Assembly (NCBI GenBank): GCA_027704905.1 | Contig: CM051018.1 | Span: forward strand, 19,531,366-19,595,365 | Origin: Muraenolepis orangiensis | Taxonomy: Eukaryota; Chordata; Actinopteri; Gadiformes; Muraenolepididae | DNA length: 64,000 nt | Reading direction: 5' to 3' | Shown: piece after piece, positions 26,014 to 53,307 of the stretch | Numbering within the stretch: position 1 is the stretch's first letter | Layout: each line of letters starts with the position of its first letter | Notes under the pieces: model-generated | Seen by the model: the letters and a program-made list of their open reading frames with translations, nothing else | What the model was told of the DNA's origin: nothing | The model's database searches: none | Program-made: the position numbers and the translations under genes

Positions 26014-26478
26014 GACAATACAACCTACGGATCAAGAGGAGGTAGGAGAGCCATGACAATACAACCTACGGATCAAGTGTAGGTAGGAGAGCCATGACAA
26101 TACAACCTACGGATCAAGAGGAGGTAGGAGAGCCATGACAATACAACCTACGGATCAAGAGGAGGTAGGAGAGCCATGACAATACAACCTACGGATCAAG
26201 AGGAGGTAGGAGAGCCATGACAATACAACCTACGGATCAAGAGGAGGTAGGAGAGCCATGACAATACAACCTACGGATCAAGATGAGGTAGGAGAGCCAT
26301 GACAATACAACCTACGGATCAAGAGGAGGTATGAGAGCCATGACAATACAACCTACGGATCAAGAGGAGGTAGGAGAGCCATGACAATACAACCTACGGA
26401 TCAAGAGGAGGTAGGAGAGCCATGACAATACAACCTACGGATCAAGATGAGGTAGGAGAGCCATGACAATACAACCTT
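26009..26478. repeat. 41-bp minisatellite containing the mrpl14 start codon
   Basis: About 11.5 units of exactly 41 bp. On the mrpl14 (minus) strand each unit holds ATGGCTCTCCTACC..., giving ATGs at 26013 (the real start) and every 41 bp up to 26464. Every upstream ATG opens a 9-codon frame (MALLPPLDP or a one-residue variant) ending in TAG, and has the same GTC ATG G context. It is either in the 5'UTR or the end of a 5'UTR intron. Confidence 0.95.
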
Positions 26479-26479
26479 C

Positions 26480-27060
26480 ATATCGAGACACAACTAGAAC
26501 AATCATTCCAAATTAGTAATGCCCCGTTAGCCACCATAGAACATTTAAAGTTGTTCACCTGCTTTCACGCCAATGTCAAAATTAACGTCACTGACATGCG
26601 CCGAGCTAGTAGCGCTAGCTAATGTGAAAGGCGTTACAGGTTACCCGATGACTATACAGTACAGTTCGTGGTAACGTGTGACGCTCACAGATCCACAACG
26701 CCTTTTAAAATCGCAAGTCATGTTAAAACATTATTATATATATATATATATATTTTTTTTAATAAGACGATTCATTTTTGCCCCCATAGACGTTTAACGT
26801 TAACTTACGTACGCACGTGACACGCTCGTCATCCAACGTCACAACACCTCGACGACAGTCCCAACTTCCAAAGGGATCATAGATATACAGAACACAGAAA
26901 CCGATCGTCAGCGCGCTCGTCCTCGCGCCCCTTTTTTTCCTTCTAGATACTCTAGCTCTACTACAGCTACAGTTTTCGCGTCACTTGCGTAGCCCCGCCC
27001 CTCGCGTGACCACCCCCCTAATCTGACGTCACAGAGGAGGTCGGAGAACGGATCTTGAGC
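26480..27060. promoter_or_regulatory. Probable shared promoter region of mrpl14 and tmem63b
   Basis: The spacer between two divergent genes. CpG content is visibly higher from about 26570 to 27060 than in the flanks (cacgtgac, acgctcgtc, gcgcgctcg, cgcgtcac). A (TA)n tract lies at 26728-26748. No precise start sites can be read from sequence. Confidence 0.5.
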
Positions 27061-27382
27061 TAAGTTGTTAAACCGGCTGCCAGTTGCGCGGAACAGATTG
27101 TGTCCCTCTCTCTCTCTCTTTCTTTCTTTCTCTATGGAGATTTTTACCTAACTTTCTTTACTAAGTTTTAAATTGTCGTTCTCCGTGATTAAGAGGCGTA
27201 CTTGCCTTGCGAACGCGGTGTTCGTTTGGACAGTGGAGATACGAGCGGTTGATTTACGTCAAGAATAAGGCTGACATTAGCTAGCCCCTCCACCTGTTAT
27301 TCCTTAGCAGAATAGTTGTTGTCGACTGCTAACTCAGCCTGGGCTGGGCTGGCTGGATTTACTGCCTTTTTGTATACCTGAG
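27060..27382 (+). other. Candidate non-coding first exon of tmem63b
   Basis: A CpG-containing leader ends in a good donor, CCTGAG|GTAAGT at 27382/27383. The first coding exon of tmem63b has an acceptor 16 nt before its ATG, so an upstream non-coding exon is required. The 5' boundary is a guess. Confidence 0.5.
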
Positions 27383-27721
27383 GTAAGTTGCTTTTATATA
27401 TGTACTACATTATGTACTACCGATACGATGTTTTTAGCTGTGCTAAAGTGTCTGTTCACTGGTTGAAGGTGGCCGCTGATTGCTACCCTGAGTAGTAAAT
27501 AAAGAGACACTCGTTAAGCTAGGCTATCATTTACATAGCTTTACATGGAAATCAGCAACGGAAACCTCTTAGTGGGACGTTCCCATTGTTCTCACACAAG
27601 TGTTACGGGTGTCTTTTCCCTTTTAGTTCCCTTTTAAGTTGCAACTACAGCATATGTGCTTTTCAAATTCCAGTCCCAACCCTTCATATCATTATCCAAA
27701 ACACTCGGAGACTTGTACCTC

Positions 27722-28082
27722 TCCCTTGCTGCCGTTACATTCACCTCTACGTTACTCTTGTGTTGGGTAGTATTTATGCATGTAGATCAATGTGATCTGC
27801 TGCCGTTACTTCCACTTCTACGTTACTCTTGTGTTGAGTAGTATTTATGCATGTAGATCAATGTGATCTGCTGCCGTTACTTCCACCTCTACGTTACTTT
27901 GTGTTGAGTAGTATGTATGCATGTAGATCAATGTGATCTGCTGCCGTTACTTCCAGCTCTACGTTACTCTTGTGTTGAGTAGTATGTATGAATGTAGATC
28001 CATGTAATCTACTACCGTTACTTCCATCTCCACGTTACTCTTGTGTTGAGTAGTATTTATGAATGTGGATCAATATAATCTC
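27722..28082. repeat. About 71-bp minisatellite in tmem63b intron 1
   Basis: Five imperfect copies of a unit of about 71 bp with 'ctgccgttacttccacctct', 'acgttactcttgtgttgagt' and 'atgtagatcaatgtgat' blocks. Confidence 0.9.
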
Positions 28083-30322
<2,240 letters not shown>

Positions 30323-30330
30323 ATGTCAAT

Positions 30331-30744
30331 TAGGGCTGTGCCATATCGTATCGTTTATCGCGATAAGTCCTCCCCACGATAAGTATTTTGTCATACCGCG
30401 GTAATGACGATAATTAATGACGTGTTTACATATGCGACAAACGTGGGCATGTAGAAGGAGAACAACAATGGCGGAATCCCGTTCACTTTTCCTGACGGAA
30501 ATTACTGACTTGCTGATAGAATTGCTGAATTGTTTGCGCCAGTTGCCAAGCAACGCCTCAACTTCGGGGAACAATTTTTTTTCTCCGCGGAAGTATATCA
30601 TAATAAATCGGGACCGATTTATTATGATATACTATACCGAGGATTAAGATTTTTTTTGTTTTTCATTTATCGTCATTTATCGTTATCGCGATAAATACCA
30701 TGAAATATCGTGATATAGTTTTAAGTCCATATCGCCCAGCCCTA
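30331..30744. mobile_element. hAT-type MITE with 8-bp target duplication
   Basis: 414 bp bounded by inverted termini TAGGGCTG...CAGCCCTA and flanked by the exact 8-bp direct repeat ATGTCAAT (30323-30330 and 30745-30752). Sub-terminal tatcgcgata motifs occur near both ends in inverted orientation. It has no transposase. The 8-bp duplication and termini fit non-autonomous hAT elements. It contains a perfect internal palindrome at 30592-30633. Confidence 0.9.
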
Positions 30745-30953
30745 ATGTCAATACACAGTTAAATGTTGTAACTGACGTTCGGTTGGGATCTTACTTCATT
30801 GTGCGACCTTACCAACTCATTTTGTACACCCTTAGAACGGGATCTCAAGCTGTTTTACTTCAATACAATACAATTGTAATTTTAAATATCTGGGTTCTTC
30901 AACGGAGGATGCGCTCTTTGACCCCCCCCACTTCCAGAATGCTACAGTGAGTG

Positions 30954-45816
<14,863 letters not shown>

Positions 45817-48800
45817 TGCACAGGGCAACAGAAGGGACTGATGGCGTGCACTGAAGATGTGGATTTTAGGCGAGAACTGGACCCCTGCGGTTCTCCTGCG
45901 GGCATCTCGTCCTCCACCGAGGAACTCGACACTAACATAGGCCATTCTTCTGTAAACAATTACTAAGAAAAAGACGCGGGCGATGGCTAAAACAAGAAGG
46001 AAGGCTCTCTCGGGCCACTCGCGGTCACTTCATCTGAAAAAAAACTCCACCTTAACGCCAGCTTAACTACGGAGGGAATATGCTTCTACCGAAAGGGCCG
46101 CAAAACAACCCTTTTTCCTCAACGAGGATTAACACCGCACAGAGACTCGTACAAGAATACACTGATGCACAAATGGATTTATTATGTTTTCTTTTCCTTT
46201 TTATTGTTTTTGAATGTTATTGCACTTGAAAAGAGAAGGTGAGCCTCCCTGCCGGTGCCTAGCTCCGTCTGGGCACTGTGGCAAGTGTCCCTTTTGAGTA
46301 TTAGTGTGTTAGTTAGGCATGCCTTCCAAGTTCAGCCTGTGGAGGGATTTCCACATAATCCATTGCCCATATCCCCAATTGTCTGCACTAGATACTGCAG
46401 CTGAATAAGAAGCTTATGAGAGGGAGAACAAGAGCGAGGGAGGAGTGCAGGCATACAGTTCTCCTCCTGATCATGGCGATTTAAATGCAATGTAACATGA
46501 ATAAACCCTTAAACTAACACTCCTTTTGCTTTGGACAGTAACATGAAGCTACACAGTTCTGGATTGCCTTCTGAAAGTACTATTTATTTTTGTGGGCGCA
46601 GTAATTTAAACTCTAATGGGAAAACCTTGACACACTTTTTCGCAACTGTGGAGGGATATGGCTTCCATCTCGGCACACTTATGCCTTGGCACTGGTTATT
46701 CTTTCTGTTTATTTTGTCCTTTGGGCATTTGCGGAGACTGCTCCTGGACTGGAGTGGGAAAGTCCTTGCAGTGCCCCTACATGGACTCGGCCCGACGGAT
46801 GAGTACCTAGTACCTACAACACTGGTCCCTCATCAGCTTCATTGGATGCCAATGCCAATACTGTTTAGTTTTTTTTGGTTTCTTATTTTTTTTATAATTA
46901 TGTCAACCCGTCTCTAACCTTTTTTTTTTGTCTAGATGTTTACATCTCATTTTTCTGAGGTTCTCGTGGCTTCTAGGGGTCTTTTTTTTGTGAATGAGCT
47001 GACCAAGTGACTGCAAGGGCACGGCTAGTGCCTCCACCAGCGTTGAGAATTGTAGTTTGTTGTGTAGTGTGTCCTGCAGATAAGTTTAAGAATGTGATTT
47101 CCTACATCCCATCAAATGGAAGATTGTTGTTTTAAAACTAAGGGTTTAAGCGAGACATGCCGTTATTCTGAGCTTGGGGTATTTGGGGGTGTCTGGGTGC
47201 TCCAGCCGTATGGTGAACTCTCACACATCTTGGGCCATTTGATGTCTCATATTATCCTACCCATTGAACGACAGCTTCAACTAATACAGATTTGTATTGG
47301 ATTGATTGTATTGGATTGTTGCCATTATAAACGGTAAATGGCCGATGGGTCTTCCCTGTTGGTTCATAGTGTACCATGTTCTCAAAGCGTGCTTGTCCCG
47401 AGGATACATGTCAAAGGCCAGATCTTAAACCCCCTTTGTCATTTAATACCGTAGTTTGAAAACAACGCAGCAGTTATGCGGCATTAAACATATTTGTTTG
47501 AACCCATGTCCTTCGGCACTGCCTCTGTCCTACAAAGCTTGGCTAATGCAGAGGCCCAAGCAATGTATATGAAATCTGTACACTAGGTTACCAGTCCCTT
47601 CGAAGTGCAATGTAGTGCCTGCACAACAATGAACCAACTCAGGATTTCTCACGCTTCCTACAGTTCACACGCACCACTATGTTTAAACCGATGAGAGTAT
47701 TCCCATTATACTGTATGGAGAGGTTGAATGGAGGCCCATTGTTGCAGATGGCCCCTGTGGGTCAACGGTGTGCCACTATGGACCACTGGTTGAAGACACT
47801 ACCGTGATGAAGAATTATTAAGCTGCTCTGAGAACTGTTGTGGGGGAAACATGGTTTCATGTTTTTACTTTCACTCTTGATGATTGACAGAAGGACATAT
47901 CTGCGGGTGTGATGATGCATTTGAATTGTCTTAATTTCCCGTCCCCTTTCTTTCTTACACTGACTTTGTTATGGTACTCTATAGATGTTCTGTTTCACGC
48001 CACACCGTGTCGGGTGCTCTTCTGGTCATGAAAATGTGATTTTTGTCTTTGCTGACTTGTTTTGGTTTTTGTCTTTCTACGCTTTTGAATGTCTGGAATC
48101 ACTAAATGTCTAAAATCACGGTAACATATGGTACTGCCAAGGGTAGGGGTAGTAGTTGTAGTAGTAGTAGTCGTCGTCGTAGTAGTAGTCGTCGTAGTAG
48201 TAGTACTGAAGCTTAACACTGATCATCTCACCTTTATTATTATTTTTCCATCCAAATTAACACTGAATGTACTGTCCCTTGCTCCCTCCCCTGCTTGTGA
48301 TTTTTATTTTATTTTGTTACTTCAAAAGTGAAGGTGATATATCTCACCAAAATTATGTTTGTTATAATGTAACAGATATTTTGTGGCTTTTGCCTTTGTA
48401 GTCACATGTTGTGACATTGCATTAGTAAAAAAAAAATGAAGAAAAAAATAGTCACCATATTATGTATCTCTTATGATGGAATTATTTCCAGCTGTCCCAA
48501 GTCCCAAGATTTTGTTTCAGCCCTTGTGATAATGCTTTTTTTTTTTCTGGGATGATCTTGATGGATCCTTTTGACAAGGTGAACTCCAATAAAAGTTATC
48601 ATCTTATGTGTACAATAACTCAGCAGGGATAGTTAAACATTTGCTTTGTGATTGTGGTTTGCTTTTGTCCTTTTTAACGAGTCTTTATTGAATTATCTAA
48701 TTAACTGTAGCTGACGTGTGGGTTGCTTCATCCCATTCTTCTCCAAAGGGCTGTGTACAAAAAAAAAGCAATAGTTATCTGTGCAATTGACCCACTTCTC

Positions 48801-48830
48801 TGTACAATAAACAATACCATGTCCGCTCTA
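45817..48830 (+). other. tmem63b 3'UTR
   Basis: Follows the stop at 45814-45816. Poly(A) signals AATAAA occur at 48588-48593 and 48806-48811, giving a 3'UTR of about 2.8-3.0 kb. It contains a GTA/GTC triplet tract at 48147-48206. A 128-residue open frame at 46531-46917 has no family resemblance and is taken as chance. Confidence 0.65.
48147..48206. repeat. (GTA/GTC)n triplet tract in the tmem63b 3'UTR
   Basis: About 20 triplets of gta with interspersed gtc. Confidence 0.9.
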
Positions 48831-49137
48831 TGCAACTCGTACGCGTTTATTTGTGTGTGTGATTGATGGAGCCAGGCAAGCGACGCTGGATAAAGTGACA
48901 CGCAATCTTGCACTACTCCTTTTGTACCGCTGGGTGTCGCTTGAGAGTTAATGTTTTGTAGGGAGTTACAAAAGAGTAGGTCAATAGGCAGGCAATAGGC
49001 AAGACGGGCCATTTGACTCAACACCGTGTAATTTGTCTGTAGACGTCCGAGCCGTGCTTCTGCCGTTCGGGCTCCAATAATGTAATATTAGAATCATAAG
49101 GTAATAAGTCGCTACACAACTTACGTGAGACGTGACT
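48831..49137. promoter_or_regulatory. Upstream region of the ZIP9-like gene
   Basis: About 300 bp between the tmem63b distal poly(A) signal and the ATG at 49138. No motif can be assigned with confidence. The two genes are in tandem, so the promoter must lie in this short spacer. Confidence 0.4.
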
Positions 49138-52055
49138 ATGGACGGGGGGGTCGCTATTGTATGTTTATCAGTTGCCATGTTTGTAGGATGTTTTCTAATC
49201 GGCTTGATTCCCCTCTTGATCAAATTTTCGGAGGTAAGTAGAACAATTGGTTTATTTATCCTTTTTTTTTTGTTGCGGTGTTCGCCTATAGTCCCATGCA
49301 TTCTGATGATTTATATTCAAGATATGTATTTGCCATTTGTAACTAATACATTGGAATGCTTGCTCCCCATTCCCTCCCGCACTATACATCTCATAAAACT
49401 ATCCAGTAACTATACTGTTGACTACCTATCTGTGATAGACTTGACTGCATGCATAGGAGTGAATATGGGTAAATGTTGGCATGCATGGCTTACATATACA
49501 ATATGTAATGTGTATGTGTGGCCTACATTCCAACTCATCTGAATTGATTAAATATGAATCGTCTGTATAACCTTTGACAACATTAAACAACGAGCCTATG
49601 TTGTTGTTGCAACTTGCAACAAGTGTTTTGGAAGATTATTATACTTATTACCAAAAATAGATCCTGTAATGATTGTAATCACCTCTGACTCCCAGCGAAG
49701 CCTACAATTTGTCGCCATCCTGGGGGCAGGGCTGCTGTGCGGGTCGTCTCTGGCCATCATCATCCCGGAGGGAACAGACCTGCTTCGGGAGTCATTGAAA
49801 GGTGACTGCTTCTCTATTCAATTGCGTCCGGGATAGAAGCGTGAATATTGGCACTATTTAGTGTTTAAACCAAGCCAACCTTACCGTAAGAGGTGTGTGT
49901 GTGTGTTTGTGTGTTTGTTTGTGTGTGTTTAATAAAGGCACGCACCACTGAGTAAATAGCTAAAGTTAAAATGTGCTTAATAATGTAGGCTATACTCAAG
50001 TTAATGTAAATGTGAATTGCTGTTCAGATACACACAGGCCTCTACATCCCATTGTGTTTGTTGTTGTTATTTTATTTCTCAATACAGGCTCTGGTACTTC
50101 ACCAGGTCAAAACCACAGCAACAGCAGCAGCAGTGAGACAGAAGATGGTTCCTCGGAGAGCGGCGTCCCCCCTCGGTTCTTCATCGGCTTATCCTTAGTG
50201 GTCGGCTTCCTCTTCATGTTTGTGGTGGATCAGCTGAGCGTTCACTGTTCCACACGCGGTACAACTTATTTCAGTGTTTGTCCACCTTTTTAGATGTTGT
50301 TGTTCTTGTTGTTGTCGTCCTGAAACCAGACCCCCTGACATGTAATCTCGTGCATATCTGTTCCAGGTACAGGGGGGGGCATGCCGATCAACAATGGAAT
50401 GACTACATCTTTGGGGCTGGTTATCCACGCTGCAGGTACCACCAAGCACGATGAAGCAGTCATTATCAGGGATAGCCAGTTTGTTTTGGTATTTAAGTCT
50501 TAAGATACACCGTGCCTTCGGTAAGAGAGATTATTGGCATCATTAGTCTTTGTTGTAATGGTATTCCTTTTCCAAGGGCTTGGACAATAATTCAATATTA
50601 TTGTTTTAGCGTTTTTATTTGAGTGGAATCAAATTGTGATGATATTGTCGGACACACTTATGTTTACCTTGATGATAACAAGCAAGCAAACAGGGTTAAA
50701 AAAAAACGGTCAAAATGAGGTATATACGTTTTGTTTGGATATTATTTTAGAGTGTCATCGTTTTGTCCCACATGGCACTTAAAGGCAGTTCAATGCCATA
50801 GGTAGATCATAGGTCATTGATCTATCATTGTAGGTCATTTTGATTAAGTAACGTGTGATTTGCCATATCTAGCTACCAAATCCATCAAATCCTTGATAAT
50901 TGTTGTGATATTTAGCCCTACCCTCTCCACAGGCTTAGAGGGGTACTTCCAACTGGTCTTGAGTTAGAAGTACCCCCCCCCCCCCCCCACCCACACCCCC
51001 TCCTTCTCCCCATGTGACTGAAACATGTGACCGCCTTCTCTGTGCTCTCACATGGATGGATTGGATGAACTCCAGTATTGTTCTCCTCAACTCCTGTAAT
51101 AGCAAACCAATACCAGTACACTGTGTATAAGTTTTATATAAGATATAATAATAATAATAATATATATATATAACAGAAATGCACATTCCCCGTCTTGTCT
51201 GTAGTGGACGGCGTGGCCCTCGGCACTGCGGTGGCCTCTCCAGACATGGCGGTGCAAGTGGTGGTGTTCGTTGCCGTCGTCATGCATAAGGTCGAGAGAC
51301 GCCTACCGGAAGCCTCGATCACCTAACACCTGGGCTATTTACAAGCAGCCGGTCCCCCCGAACGCCATAAAGTAACGTGACTCTTGTCTCTTTGTCGTCT
51401 CACTGCTTCCCGCCAGGCGCCGGCAGCGTTTGGCATGGTCTCCTTCTTGATCCACACCGGAGTGGATAAGAAGATTATACAGGGACACTTGCTGGCCTTT
51501 TCCGCTGCGGCACCCATCCTCGCCATCTGCACCTACTTTGTCTTGACGGCTGTGAGGACTGCACTACACACTGATGAATGAATCAAGGGATGTTCACCCT
51601 CATTTGACCGCCATTTTGTGGCATCAATGATAACTTCAACTGGTGGTGGATGGGGTGTCGTATACACGGACACACACACACACACACACACACTCTGAAT
51701 CTGTGAAGTGCTTTGGGGTGTCGTGCAAAAATGAATGCAATGGATTCCTCTGAACGTATGTTTGTTTTTTCATATGTTCTCCCTCAAGTTGGGCGGTTCG
51801 TCCCAACACCGACTCATAGCCACCGGCGTGGGTATGCTGTTCTCCGGTGGGACCTTCCTGTACGTGGCCACGGTGCACGTCCTCCCAGAGGTCAGCTCCG
51901 GCCGGGGACACCACCACGGCTCCCCCGGCGACCTCCAACACTTGGCCGAGGGTGCCGCACGACCCAAGGGGCCCCTGGGTGTCTCGGAGAGCCTGACTCT
52001 CATCGTCGGAGCGGTTATTCCTGTACTACTGGCCCTTGGGTTGAACGATGACTGA
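49138..52055 (+). CDS. slc39a9: ZIP9-type zinc transporter (SLC39A9-like), diverged
   Basis: Multi-pass ZIP-family zinc importer. Exons: 49138-49233, 49696-49801, 50088-50258, 50367-50435, 51205-51290, 51417-51551, 51789-52055. They total 930 nt, 309 aa plus stop; human ZIP9 is 307 aa. Conserved ZIP9 segments: AILGAGLLCGSSLAIIIPEG, TTSLGLVIHAAVDGVALG (membrane His and Asp), VVMHKAPAAFGMVSFLIH and GMLFSGGTFLYVATVHVLPE. The loop after exon 2 is Ser/Glu-rich (HSNSSSSETEDGSSES) where human ZIP9 has a His-rich HEHEHSHDH stretch. The 51290 donor (GTCGAG) and the 51789 acceptor (AAG) are weak but phase-correct. AATAAA is at 52742-52747. It may be the only slc39a9 or a diverged paralogue; the symbol is provisional. 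It lies tail to tail with ccdc177, as SLC39A9 and CCDC177 are neighbours in human. Confidence 0.88.
50969..50990. repeat. Poly-C run
   Basis: About 19 consecutive C residues followed by a C-rich stretch, in the intron before exon 51205-51290. Confidence 0.9.
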
Positions 52056-53307
52056 TTCTCCTGCTAAGAGGAATGACACCCTGGTGATACACCTCAAAGG
52101 CAAATCCAGCCACTGCTTAGAAGTTGTCTTCATGCTGATGTTGTTAGCCTAAATTTACACTGAATGGACTTTCGAACTTACGAGAGCTCTGTGAAACTTC
52201 TCTCTGGTAAATAAGCAGTCCGAATGACGTTCCATATTTAATTACCAGTCTGGACTTGTGTTATCGTCAGGATCAAGTTTTTCTTTGCCATTGTGCGATG
52301 TGAAAGCAAGGCTGAACATTTTGGGGGCATGGCATTGTTTGGCTGTAATCCCACCTTGTGTAAATCCCCAGACAGCTGGATTATACTCTGTCAATAATAT
52401 CATTGGATGTCGTCCATTTTTGGATGTGGCACCCACTAAGATAACACTGATATTACACACAGTTTTTTTTTTATATATACTGTACAGCTGGATAGTTGAC
52501 AGTGTATCAGCTAATGTTTAGCAAATAGTTCAAGACATACAAAATACAGAATTGGAGCCTATTGAAATATTAACTTTGCATCGCAATATGGCCAAGTGTC
52601 ATATATCCAAATCGCAGGAGCTGCACTTTTTTAAATTTAAATGTTCATTTATAATTAACATCATTATAAATGAAGAACGTATTGTTGTTTTTCTGTACCA
52701 TATCATTCTGCCCGACTCGGAATTCAACTGTACAGATAACAAATAAAGATATTCAATACAATTCTAGAATATAAAGTGAGGGGAGTGTTCTGAAGTCTTA
52801 CTGACCATGAGAAATGATTAGAATAAAAGTATGTCAATCCACAAAAATGTCATTTATTTAATGTACATTTTAAAGAAATATATACTTCATAAAGGGAAAA
52901 CTATTTTTCTCATATGCTCAAGGCGCATCAAGCCTTGTGATAGCTCTGAATGTTCCTTGTGATATCTATATTTATTCACAACCGACCAAACATTAAACTC
53001 AACATTAAACGTTTTCAATACTGCACAAACTTTTGTTGATCGAGTCTAATGGAGCTATATTTAGTTTGACATGGTAATAATGTAACACATTTCCATCATT
53101 TTACTTAATTTAAGGAAATTGCTAATAAAAATCCATTTCATTCAGTTAAATAGCTTGGTGACCATATCCCTGTTAGACAACAATGTTTCTCACTAGATCA
53201 CTGTAACCCACATTTTGTCCCAGTGTAATGGTCATGTGATGATACTGAGATACAGCGTGGCCTACAGCTATTCTGGACTCGTATGTCACATGCAGATCTT
53301 TCCCAGA
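52056..53307. terminator. Convergent 3' ends of the ZIP9-like gene and ccdc177
   Basis: AT-rich spacer with no gene. Plus-strand AATAAA is at 52742-52747 (and about 52831); minus-strand AATAAA (TTTATT on plus) is at 52853-52858. The two transcripts therefore probably end within about 100 bp of each other or overlap. Confidence 0.6.

Noticed and set aside
26009..26478. CRISPR-like regular repeat array at 26.0-26.5 kb
   Set aside because: Units are contiguous with no unique spacers, in a vertebrate genome. It is a minisatellite.
46531..46917. 128-residue open frame with hydrophobic stretches
   Set aside because: It lies in the tmem63b 3'UTR, in T-rich DNA, with no splice or family evidence. 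Chance is the simpler reading.
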